NCBI GenBank assembly: GCA_015680685.1
Contig: MNCI01004660.1
Span: forward strand, 419,785-483,784
Direction: 5' to 3'
Length of the DNA stretch: 64,000 bases
Source of the DNA: Gnetum montanum
Taxonomy: Eukaryota; Streptophyta; Gnetopsida; Gnetales; Gnetaceae
Shown here in pieces: positions 23,589 to 32,879 of this stretch. The stretch's first letter is position 1. Each line of letters starts with the position of its first letter. The notes beneath the pieces were generated by a model. That model did not search any database and was not told the origin of the DNA. It was given only the letters and a program-made list of their open reading frames with translations. The translations under genes and the position numbers were made by a program.

Positions 23589-24803
23589 CTATAGATATTT
23601 CTTGGATGTACAAGGATTCAAAACAATTTTTTTATTTTGTTCATTTTTGGTAGTCCAATCTATTGGATGATGTGGAAGGCTTAATTGAGGAAAACTCATT
23701 TTTTTTTAATTTTTCAATTGTAATATCTTCATGATTCAAATGATTTTTTAGCTAATCGTAGACTTTTTGGAAAGATCATTCTGCAATCTATAATCCTATA
23801 AAATTTTAAATGAATTAGATTTTGTTTAATCATTAAAATTGGGCTTGAAAGAAAGGTCCAAAATAAAACTACTTAGCATCTATAATAGAAATTGCTGATT
23901 TGCAAGATGAATATCTCTACAATCTGAGAGAGTTATGAAGTGAGTGAATACTTGATACAAAGATATTTTAACAATATACTTGCTTGCAAAATTTGGAATT
24001 AATTTAAGTTGATTTTATGGTTGAAATATGTACCGCAGAATGGCCCTGAATGTGATTGTTCAACTTATTGAATTAATGATTTAGTAATAGGATGAATTGG
24101 GGATGGATGAGATTATAATGGAATAAATTGTGAAATTGTGATTCTTTTTGTGGGAGTGAGGTTAGGGGGGTGGCATGGGGGGCTAAGGGGGAGGGGAATG
24201 GAAAAGGTATCCAAACCTAAAAAAATAACTATAAGTACACCCTAAGACATATAGCCAATAAAATATTTAGAATAATTATAGAGGAATATAATGATGCCTT
24301 AAGCATGAATTGGGCTAGAACTCCTTAGCTAAAAAAATAATGAGCTAACTCCTTGAGTAACCTATCATTGGGATAAATTGTAATAGGGTAAATTGTGAAA
24401 TTATGAATGGGATTATAGATGATAAATAGGATATGTAATTATGCAATAAATTGTGGAATTACTTCACTTACAAACATGATTTGCCCACATTTATAGCCAA
24501 ATGATGGGGCCATAATCGAGTATGAAAGGAAAAGCATATTTTATGAAAAAGTAGGTTAGAAATTCAAGAGAAATAAGAGATTGGGACCATTCTCTAATTA
24601 GATTCACCCATCAATCTTGTAACAAAAGTAATAACATAATTTTACATTTTGTCTTATGTGGCATAATAATTCAAATATTAATTACATGGCTTTGATCCCT
24701 ATTTACAAAAAAGCTATATTGGCTTCACTTGCTCTTTCTCTTTTCTTAAGGTTCGAGCTATGGCTATGTATTGTTACTATATTTCCATATGTAGATATAA
24801 TTC
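23589..24803 (-). repeat. Right (5') LTR of the deleted copia element, with an internal insertion
   Basis: Longer than its partner because about 265 bp at 24138-24402 are absent from the left LTR. It ends TTTCCATATGTAGATAT at about 24803, after which family R sequence starts. Confidence 0.65.
24138..24388. repeat. Small insertion with a G-quadruplex motif, inside a copia LTR
   Basis: The left LTR lacks this segment. TAAATTGTGAAATT occurs just before (24124-24137) and just after it (24389-24402), consistent with a 14-bp target duplication. Near its start, four G-runs (6, 6, 5 and 4 G) at 24165-24196 are separated by loops of 6, 4 and 1 nt. No tRNA-like internal promoter or poly(A) tail was recognised, so SINE status is only a guess. 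The flanking motif is itself repeated in the LTR, which weakens the duplication argument. Confidence 0.5.
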
Positions 24804-24920
24804 AATTGTCTTCTTCTTACAACTTGAATTTGTGAATTCTTTACTAGTGTATTTTAGCTTCTAGACTTATCGTACTTACTTTCTTTAATCTTTGGTCCTT
24901 GATGCTCCAATCTAGAGAAC
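24795..24920. repeat. Family R fragment
   Basis: Matches about 2236-2352: TCTTCTTCTTACAACTTGA, TTTTAGCTTCTAGA, CTTACTTTCTTTAATCTTT and GATGC[CT]CCAATCT blocks in the same order. It ends where the two copies diverge. Confidence 0.7.
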
Positions 24921-25299
24921 TCCTTTTTGGTCTTGATTAGGATATTAATGCCATACTCCTTTTTGACCTAGCATGTCAGAGTTCTGTGATCATTGATCAA
25001 TGCCTATCCCATGATATGCAATGTCCATCATCACATTTCATACTCATCAATACCCTAAATCACATAAAGATGTCAAATCACATTATGAAAGCCAACCCAT
25101 ATTTTTCTTTTTCAAAATTTTTACACTTTTTCCTTATGATTTTTTCCCTTAGTACATATGCAGGTTTCATCATAAAACTATTTTTGGGTTTTTAAGTGCT
25201 TTTTACCTTAATAGATATGTGTTAGGTTTCATGAACAAACTATGTTTTTGAGTTATATTAGTGCTAAGGACATGGTGTATAGATTTGTTGATAAATCAG

Positions 25300-26143
25300 A
25301 ATTTTAACAAAATACAATATCGTAGCTATGATATTGTAGCACTAGCTACATTTTCATATATGCAATATCATGGAACACATGCCTACCTATAAATACAACA
25401 CTCAGGTGCATGGTCCAACATACAATTTTGTCCATCCTTACCGAAACTCTTTCAATTTGTTTTTATGAGTTAGTCTTAAGTGCTTAGAAGTGTGAATGGT
25501 CACAATGTAGTGTGATGTAGTGTATAGAATCTTTATTCAAGCATCTTGTACTTTGGCACAAGTGTGACTAGCAATAAAGATCAAGCTATTTCATACTATT
25601 TCGGCATGCTTCTATTTTTACTATTTTACTTAAATAATGTTTATTGTTTTCTTAGTTAATGATTTACCTTTTCATGCACTTACATTTATTGTTGTTAAGC
25701 AGAATGAGTACGACTGATCTCAAGCACGTAAGTGTAATTTCTTGGTAACCCAATAGTGCTATCACTTGGTTTGTCCAATACTAAAGTACCTGGTAATCCT
25801 AGTAGTAGTTACACAAAACCCAAGTTGTGTACGGAAGGTCAAGACTAGATACTCATCGCCATAGGATAGAATAGGATTGTTACTATTTTCTTAGACTTAG
25901 AAACTCTTTCTACTTTATCATGTTTGCTAGGAGTAGCAATGGCCCTACAACATCAACTATCATATACCTCACAGTGAGTTCAACGATACCTTTAGATTTC
26001 ACTAGCTCACATGGGAAGACAATAGTCTCAAACTTTAACCAATTATTAGCATAATCACATTGCCTTGTTCATTGATTACAATCTGGTCATGTGTGAACAC
26101 CTATGACTTGTAGGTTGGGTGTTGGATTAATCCATCACTCATT
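25300..26143 (+). repeat. Lone LTR related to family D
   Basis: Collinear with the minus strand of 19591-20472: a near-perfect palindrome CAATATCGTAGCTATGATATTG-like (25315-25336; one mismatched pair), a second CATATATGCAATATC block, a TATA box CTATAAATA at 25387-25395, then TGGTAACCCAATAG, ACTCATCGCC, CATATACCTCAC and GTGGGAAGACAATAG/CATGGGAAGACAATAG blocks, ending CACTCATTA near 26143. No primer site follows and no partner LTR lies nearby, so this is a solo or truncated copy in the plus orientation. The left boundary is approximate. Confidence 0.7.
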
Positions 26144-27540
26144 AGCTATGTTTTTGGCATGTGAGCTAAGTTTTTCATAGGATAGACCTTTTTCATCAAG
26201 AGCTTTGCTAATAGCTCCCATTGGATTAGGCCTAACTATTATTGATTAATTACTTTATTTTTTTCATGGATCCATCTATTATTTTATATATATGTTATTC
26301 TATTAATTATGCTTAGTATTGATTAAACTCATTCATTTGATCATTATTTGGTTATTTCATTTTTGCTCCCTCCTATTCTAAGTCTCATCATATCTATATA
26401 AAACAATTATTATTATTGTGGTGAGTTTATTAACATCATCTTGCCTAGACACTGAAGCATAAACTTAACAAATCACAATTAGGGATGCTATTACCTATGT
26501 TGTTAGTATGAAGAAAAAGAGGGATATTGTTATTTGTATGAAAATAGAAGGAAAAAAAAGTCTAACCATAAATTGTTGAAATACCAAAACTATAGAGCTT
26601 GGGATTTCATTGAGACAAGGCTATGATGATGATGACAAAGTAAGATAACAATAATAAATTTGACATGGTAAAGAAGTGCACACCATATAAATGCTAAAAC
26701 TATAGAGGTAACAAATTTACACAAATTTAGAACTCATGTACATTTTTTTTGGTCAAAGATCAACGATTAAAAAAATTTATGTATGCTCTCCACATAAATA
26801 ACATTACGAAAAAAATATCTTATGTAAAATTATTATGAAAGTCAAGTGTAGGCATGAGGAATGATTAAAAATCCATCCACAAACATTTATACCTTCTACT
26901 AAAGAAAACCTAAAAATTCACAAGTAAAATTTAGCAAGCATCATTGTATGCAATCATATTCAATAAAAGAGTTCCAAATATTGAAACCTTTAATAGGATT
27001 AAATCTAAATAATGACTCCATGTAGAAAAGTAACTCAATAAATAAATAAATATACACTTTTTGCTACTTTCATTTTAAAAAAAAAGCTAAGTTGCAAGTG
27101 AATTAACTTCAAAAGGTAAACGATCTATAAAATAAGAATACATGCAAATAATGCTTATGCTAAAAACCTTGATGAAAGCTATGAATAAGTGGACTTACCA
27201 TTGCATAAAAGGCCTAAAATAATTATGTGGAGAGTTTATTTATCTTTACTATACATAGGATGTAGTAAAATATATCTCGAGTCACCTTTCCTACCTCATG
27301 TCATAGAAATCCCTTTTGTGCTTTTGTTTTTTTTTCAAAAGAAAAACATTAATGAAAAAAGATAACATGCATGAATAACAAAATATGATATGAATTTCAT
27401 GTGATGGGCATTGCATACTAGTCATGTGATGGCCATTTTCCAATGGTCATGGAATGAAACTATGATAGTGCACATGTGTCAAAAATGAGGTGGTGCATTA
27501 ATACTCCAATTAGGACCGGAAATGAGTTCTCCCTCCAATA
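26144..27540. other. No gene recognised
   Basis: Very AT-rich sequence with homopolymer runs. I see no coding frame, inverted repeat or LTR-like end. Confidence 0.45.
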
Positions 27541-27709
27541 TCTCTTTCTTTTGGTCTAAGGTATATTTAAGACTCACAATTCCAAGATGATTTGGAAGTT
27601 TTTTATGAAGGTCTTGATTTCATTAGTCCTTATGAACTGGGACAAATATGTTCATTGCAAGTACCATTTGGTAGAGTTAGAAGTTCATCTTCAAGAACAC
27701 ACTTACAAC
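27541..27709. repeat. Family R, left half of the interrupted copy
   Basis: Matches about 2368-2512 (GGTATATTTAAGA, CCAAGATGATTTGGAAG, AAGGTCTTGATTTCAT, CAAGTACCATTTGG). It ends in the target site ACAAC of the copia element. Confidence 0.8.
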
Positions 27710-27872
27710 TGATGTCAAAGCAAGAATAAATTGATTTTATTTTTTTTAGATGAGAAAAGAAACACACACACAAAAAATGACTAAGTGGGCTATTTAATAG
27801 GCCACACAACAACACATTCTAGAATTTAATACAATAAGAAAAATAATTCTAGAATTATACTTACAACCAACA
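27710..27872 (-). repeat. 3' LTR of the copia element (163 bp)
   Basis: Plus strand TGATGTCAAAG to TACAACCAACA. It shares GACTAAGTGGGCTATTTAAT with the other LTR. That block also contains a TATTTAATA/TATTAAATA element, a possible TATA box on the minus strand. Shorter than the 5' LTR by an internal deletion. Confidence 0.85.
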
Positions 27873-27886
27873 TTCTTCCCTTAAGC
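27873..27886 (-). other. Polypurine tract of the copia element
   Basis: Minus strand CTTAAGGGAAGAA immediately before the 3' LTR start TGTTGG. Confidence 0.75.
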
Positions 27887-28444
27887 CTATTTCAATAACT
27901 CTATCATTTCCAACAAACACTTCAACTTGATAAAGGCTTCATACTTCAAAGGTTTGGTGAGGATGTTAGCCACTTGATTTTTTGACTTGTAATACTCCAA
28001 CTCAATATTCTTCTTGTTAAATTGATTTCTCAAAAAATGAAAGTGTGTGTTGATGTGCTTGCTCCTTCCATGTGTGATTGGGTTCTTTGCCAAGTTGATT
28101 GTAGAAATATTATCAACAAAAATCTTGATGAATCCTTCAATGGAAACAAAAATTTTATTCATTAAGTTATGCAAAAAGATTGCTTGGCACACACTTGAGG
28201 TAGTAGCTACATAATTTGCTTCATAGGTTTACAATGCAATAATGGACTGTTTCTTTCATGACCATGAACAAGCAGTGTGACAAAAATTTAAAAAATAGCC
28301 AAAAATACATCTAGAATCATCTATATCTCCACCCCAATCACTAAAAAAGTAGCCTACAAGAATACAATTGTTAGATGAAGAAAAAAATAGGCCATGGCCA
28401 CAAGTACCCTTAATATATTGTAGGATTATTTTTGTGACATGCAT
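27887..28444 (-). pseudogene. copia RNase H
   Basis: Two frames: 28256-28444 with GYFFSDWGGDIDDSRCIFGY (catalytic Asp) and 27887-28192 with CQAIFLHNLMNK, FVDNISTINLAKNP (Asp), SKHINTHFHFLRNQ (His) and LTKPLKYEAFIKLKCLL. The Glu motif lies between them as YEANYVA. The reading frame ends in ELLK-stop at 27887-27889, just before the polypurine tract. Confidence 0.85.
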
Positions 28445-28479
28445 CTAAGATTAGAATCAAAACACTTGTTGATTAACCT

Positions 28480-29120
28480 GACTCCATAGGAAATATCAAG
28501 CTTGATGCAAGTAAGATATCTCAAACTCCCAACGATCCAGTTGAAATAGGTGGAGTCAACACATGCTTGATCCACTTCTTTTATCCAACCTCCATAGGAG
28601 TTCAAACAGGATTACAATCATGCATTGGAAACCTCTTTAGAAGTTTATTAGCATACCTCTTTTGGTAGATAAATGTCCCATCATTTCTTTGAATTACTTC
28701 TATTCCCAAAAAATATGGCATTAAGTCAAGATCTATCATTTCAAACTCCTACAACATGGACTTCTTAAAATCTTCAAGCATTATGGAATTATTGCCTATA
28801 AAGATCAAATTATCAACATAAAGACATAACAATAATGTATCATCAAAATCATTAACCTTCAAATATAAGGCATGTTCAAAAGGATACTTTTGGAACATAT
28901 TCTTTTTGCAAAAAGGAATCAATGTGCTTAATCCATGCTCTTGGTGCTTGTTTCAACCGATATAGTGCTTTCTTCAATTTATACACTTTATCTTCATTCA
29001 CCTTCTTTATAAAACCTAGTGGTTGCTTGACAAAAGCTTCCTCTTCAAGTGGGACATTTAAAAAGGCTAACTTAACATTCATTTGATGGATTTTCCAATG
29101 ATTCTATGTAGCCTAAGCAT
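28480..29120 (-). pseudogene. copia reverse transcriptase
   Basis: The frame 28876-29082 has MNVKLAFLNVPLEEEAFVKQ, PLGFIKKVNEDKVYKLKKAL and YRLKQAPRAW. The polymerase box further left reads L-Y-V-D-N-L-I-F-I-G-N (about 28785-28820), with Asn for the second Asp. It continues as PYFLGIEVIQRNDGTFIYQK (about 28680-28730) with stops. Non-functional. Confidence 0.85.
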
Positions 29121-29676
29121 AATTTTGATGGTTTCAATTTGAGCTATAAGAGAAAATACCTCTTAGTAATCATGGCTAGGTCTTTGCTCAAAACACTTTG
29201 CCACCAGTCTTGATTTATACCTTTTCACTTCACCATTTAACTTCATCTTTGTCTTGAACACCCACTTCACATCAATAACCTTATGATTGTGTGGAACGTT
29301 AGTAAGCTCCCATGTGTTATTCTTTTCAATTGCCATTATTTACTCATTCATGTCATTCATCTATTTACAATCTTGAATAGCTTCCTCAAAAGACATAGGT
29401 TCATGATCTACAAAACATAGAAAAGTGCACCAAGTTCCCATCATCATCAACAACATTATTAGAAAGTACCTCATAATCTCGCAAAGTAACTACTTGTTGG
29501 CAATGTCATCTTGGCTTGCCAATTTCTAAGGAAGCTTGTGATGTAGGATCTTCTTGAGTAGAGATTAGTGAACTTTCTTCATTTGTGGTGGGAACTAAAA
29601 CTTCACAAACTTCATCAAGAATTGTAATAGGATTTTTTGAAAGTCATTGTTTATAGCTACATTCCAATATCAAGCC

Positions 29677-30360
29677 TCATCTTCCACAAAGGGTCACATG
29701 TCTACTCACCATCATCTTCTTTGTCACTGGGTTGAACAACTTGTACCCACCATGACTATAGCCAGTAACAATAGTCTTCTTCTCTTGATCATCTAGCTTT
29801 GTTCTTATTTCTATTGGAACATGGGCATAAGCAATAGAGCCAAACACCTTAAGGTGTTTCACATTTGGCTTAAAACTATTACAAGCTTCTATAGGGGTGA
29901 TATTTTGGACACTCCTTGTTGGAGCTCTATTTGGCAACTAAATAGAACATGAAACAACTTCTACCCAAAAAGAATTAGGCAATCCTCTGGCCTTGAGCAT
30001 GCTCCTTGTCATGTCTATGATGGTTTGATTCTTTCACTCAGTAACTCCATTATGTTGTGGAGGGTATGGAATTGTGACTTCATGCTCTGTTCCAAGATCT
30101 TCACAATACTCAGTAAATTCATTAGAATTATATTTACCCCCACCATCAGTTCTTAGAATTTTAACAAAATAACCACTTTTCCTTTCAACATCAACTTTGA
30201 ACTTCTTAAAGTAATCAAAAACTTCATACTCCCTTTTTATAAAATAAACCCATGTATTCTTGGTGAGATCATCAATAAAGGTAAGAAAGTACCTATTGTT
30301 ACCATTTGATAGGACATTCATAGGGCCAGATACATTAGAATGGATGAGCTCAAGTGGTTG
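29677..30360 (-). pseudogene. copia integrase
   Basis: Core domain with SGPMNVLSNGNNRYFLTFID, LRTDGGGKYNSNEF (second catalytic Asp) and PQHNGVTE followed by a stop (catalytic Glu). The C-terminal part 29677-29937 carries PNRAPTRSVQNITPIEACNS, then the HLKVFGSIAYAHVP and SHGGYKLFNPVTKKMMVSRH blocks seen in copia polyproteins. Two stops and a frame break separate the parts. Confidence 0.85.
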
Positions 30361-30492
30361 TGCTGCATGTCAATTATTTCTTGCTACAAATGTCATTCTT
30401 GTATGTTTTCCAAGAACGGAAGCTTCACAAAACTAGTCAAGATGATGTATGCTAGGCAAGCCTTTCACCATATTTCTTTCTACAAGCAACTT

Positions 30493-30940
30493 CTAATTGT
30501 GAAAATTTAGATGACCAAAGAGAAGATGCCACAACCAAGATTCATCTTGTATAAAAACATTGAGACAAGCATAAACATCACTAGTAATGTTAACTTGAAA
30601 CATACGATTTTTTGTCAAAGGAGCTTTAAGAATGAGTGTACCAATTTTATCAAGAACATAGAGTTGACTATCACATAAATGCATCTCATACCCTTTTCCA
30701 CGTAGATAGCCCATGCTGAGTAGATTACTCTTCATGTCTAGCATATAAAATACATCTAAAATATACTTGTGATTTCTATTTTTCATCTTAATGAGTATTT
30801 TTCCTTTACCCATTACTAGTATAGTGTTTTCATTTGCAAATTTGACTTTGGAGCAAATTGACTCATCAAGATCAACAAAAAGCTCCTTCTTGTCATACAT
30901 ATGATTGGTACACTTGATGTCAAGGAATTATTTGTGGTAG
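30493..30940 (-). pseudogene. copia protease and GAG-pre-integrase
   Basis: At the protease active site the sequence reads F-L-D-I-K-C-T-N-H-M (about 30893-30925), so the residues after the catalytic Asp are Ile-Lys. The open frame 30493-30900 continues with VKFANENTILVMGKGKI, LDVFYMLDMKSNLLSMGYLR and the pre-integrase LWHLLFGHLNFHN, in which the first His of the zinc site is kept. Ends at a stop before the integrase core. Confidence 0.85.
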
Positions 30941-30999
30941 TTTGATGCTTCAATTGTTGTAGTAACCATCAAAAGAGCATGATCTTCATCTTCTTCTTG

Positions 31000-31909
31000 T
31001 ATACAATGAACCTTCTGATTATTTTCCTTATATTTGCACTCATTTGAATAATGGCCAAATCTATGACAAGAATAACATTCAATAGTAGATTTATCATATC
31101 TTCCTCTATCATGTCCATAGCCTCGACCTCTACCCTAGCCTTTGTGGCTTGAACTTGAATTCCCTTAATCATTATTTTAGTTCCTCTACCTCTATGGTTG
31201 TTACTATGACCACCACACCCTCCATGGTTATTTCTATGACCACCATGTCCTTGTCCTTTGCCTCAAGAACTACCACTTTGTTGATTGTTTTCGACTTGAT
31301 CACCTTTGGTAGAGAGTTGAATTTGGAATGCTTGCTTAATTAACTTCCCAGGTTTCTTCTTCTAATTCATCCATTACTCATGAGCTTGCAACATACCAAA
31401 TAATTCCTCAACTATTAATTCGGATAGATTATGGGTTTCCTCTATTGCCACCACAATATGCTTAAATTTGGAAGTGAGCATTCATACAATCTTCTCTACT
31501 TTGATCTTATCTTTGTACTCCTCTCCATAGGTCTTCATTTAGTTTGTCACAGCAAGAACTTCAGTTATATAGTTGGTGATAGTTTCACCTATTTAACGTT
31601 GTCGAATCCTTGGAACACCATGACTAAAATATCCCAAGCTTCCTTTGACGAAGTTGCTCCTACAATCTTCTCAAAAATCTCATCATTAACTCCTTGATCA
31701 ATAAAATACATTACCTTGTTATCCTTTTTCTTGGCCTTGCGGTGGATGGCTTGTTGTACTTTTATTGCATTCTTAGCAATATGTGCAACTCCATTTTCCA
31801 TGGCTTTGAGCAACTTGTGGTAATCAAACAACACCTTCATTTGGACATTCCACATATCATAGTGTTTGCCATTCAAAATGGGAAGGGAAATTTGATCTGA
31901 GCTATTCAT
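31000..31909 (-). pseudogene. copia gag with CCHC zinc knuckle
   Basis: ATG on the minus strand at 31907-31909 begins MNSSDQISLPILNGKHYDMW, a typical copia gag start placed a few bases after the primer-site remnant. The frame stays open to 31589 and shows KEAWDILVMVFQG, the UBN2-type gag core. After frame changes, a canonical CX2CX4HX4C knuckle, CYSCHRFGHYSNEC, is encoded at about 31034-31075. A Gly/Arg-rich piece (RGYGHDRGRYDKS) precedes it. Inactive through stops. Open plus-strand frames here are mirror images of this gene. Confidence 0.85.
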
Positions 31910-31919
31910 GTCTCTGATA

Positions 31920-32159
31920 ATTTTATTTTTTTCAGATAAAGAAATTAACACACACATAACAAATGACTAAGTGGGCTATTTAATAGGCCACACAACAGCT
32001 AAATTCCTAATGATATGCCACTAACAATTGTTATCTAATGACCAAGTGAGCATTACTATCGTGGCACATAAGTAGTAACAAACAAGGACTTTAACAACTG
32101 ACAAAGACTTATTCAACACAACAAACAAAATATCTCTAGAATTAGGCTTACAACCAACA
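31920..32159 (-). repeat. 5' LTR of the copia element (about 240 bp)
   Basis: Ends CTTACAACCAACA at 32159. Its inner end is shortened: after AAAATAAAATT the 3' LTR has about 25 further bases that are missing here. The middle (about 31998-32130) has sequence lost from the 3' LTR. Confidence 0.8.
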
Positions 32160-32360
32160 ACAACATGGAGCTATTACCTTCCTTTAGTCTTATGAACTGC
32201 CTCTTTCATTCTATTGGATTACAATAATCTATTTTATTATTTCATGATATCATGTATTGATTATTAATTGTTATTCTTGTTGTTATAAAGTATGGTTAAA
32301 GGCTCCTTTATACCTCATGAGTGACTGTGATCATTTATACATTATCATTATCTTTCTTAA
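32160..32360. repeat. Family R, right half of the interrupted copy
   Basis: Starts with the duplicated ACAAC and continues ATGGAGCTATTACCTTCCTT, matching about 2548-2755. The match ends near TTATCTTTCTTAAC. Confidence 0.8.
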
Positions 32361-32879
32361 CTGTTAATGTCAACATTTCCCATGCTGTGCACTGGGCCAT
32401 GATTAAAAAGTTTTGGTCTCATGAAAATTAGAAATCCTATGGCTTTTCTAACCATGCAAATTATTTGTGATGGTATTGTAGGTAATGCAAACCCTTTTCA
32501 AGACTTATACGTATCTTAAGTTTATGTATAGCTAGCTCTCCAAGTGTTGTGAAATAAATGTAAGAGTGCCTCATCTTTAAATATCCTCTAAACATGGAAA
32601 CAAAATATAAACTAGTTCAATAATGCTTTAATAAGATATGATTTAATAGCTTGCAAGTTTAGATTCCCTTTTCTTCCGTATTAATATATTGATATATCTA
32701 CCGGACAACTTTTCCAAAGCTCATTATTCTCATGAAGATTAAATTACCAAAATACTTGATAGAAAGGGAGTTGATTGTACCGTTCACCCTATTATATGAA
32801 ATTAGGACTAAGATATGGCCAAAATAAATACAAATAATTATAAGCATGAATAATGTATGAATTAGTTGATGTTTTTGCA

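Larger units (their letters stand above)
21140..24803 (-). mobile_element. Internally deleted copia-type LTR element
   Basis: Two diverged direct repeats (about 21145-22065 and 23589-24803) bracket 1.5 kb that still contains minus-strand copia gag and protease/pre-integrase pieces. Left of the right repeat the minus strand reads TGGCATCAAAGC (23576-23587), two transitions away from the TGGTATCAGAGC initiator-Met primer site, which fixes the orientation. Integrase, reverse transcriptase and RNase H are missing. Outer ends could not be fixed to the base and no target duplication was found, because the LTR ends are decayed. Confidence 0.65.
27710..32159 (-). mobile_element. Ty1/copia retrotransposon, near full length, decayed
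   Basis: Target duplication ACAAC flanks the element (27705-27709, 32160-32164). On the minus strand the LTR runs TGTTGGTTGTAAG to TTTGACATCA. A polypurine tract AAGGGAAGAA abuts the 3' LTR, and the domain order gag, protease, integrase, reverse transcriptase, RNase H defines copia. At the 5' end a small deletion joins the LTR to TATCAGAG (31912-31919), a remnant of the usual TGGTATCAGAG primer site. It lies inside a family R repeat, whose halves match uninterrupted copy 1. Multiple stops and frame changes make it inactive. Confidence 0.92.

Noticed and set aside
31149-31900. Plus-strand frames at 31149, 31431 and 31694
   Set aside because: Mirror images of the minus-strand copia gag, which has the recognised motifs.
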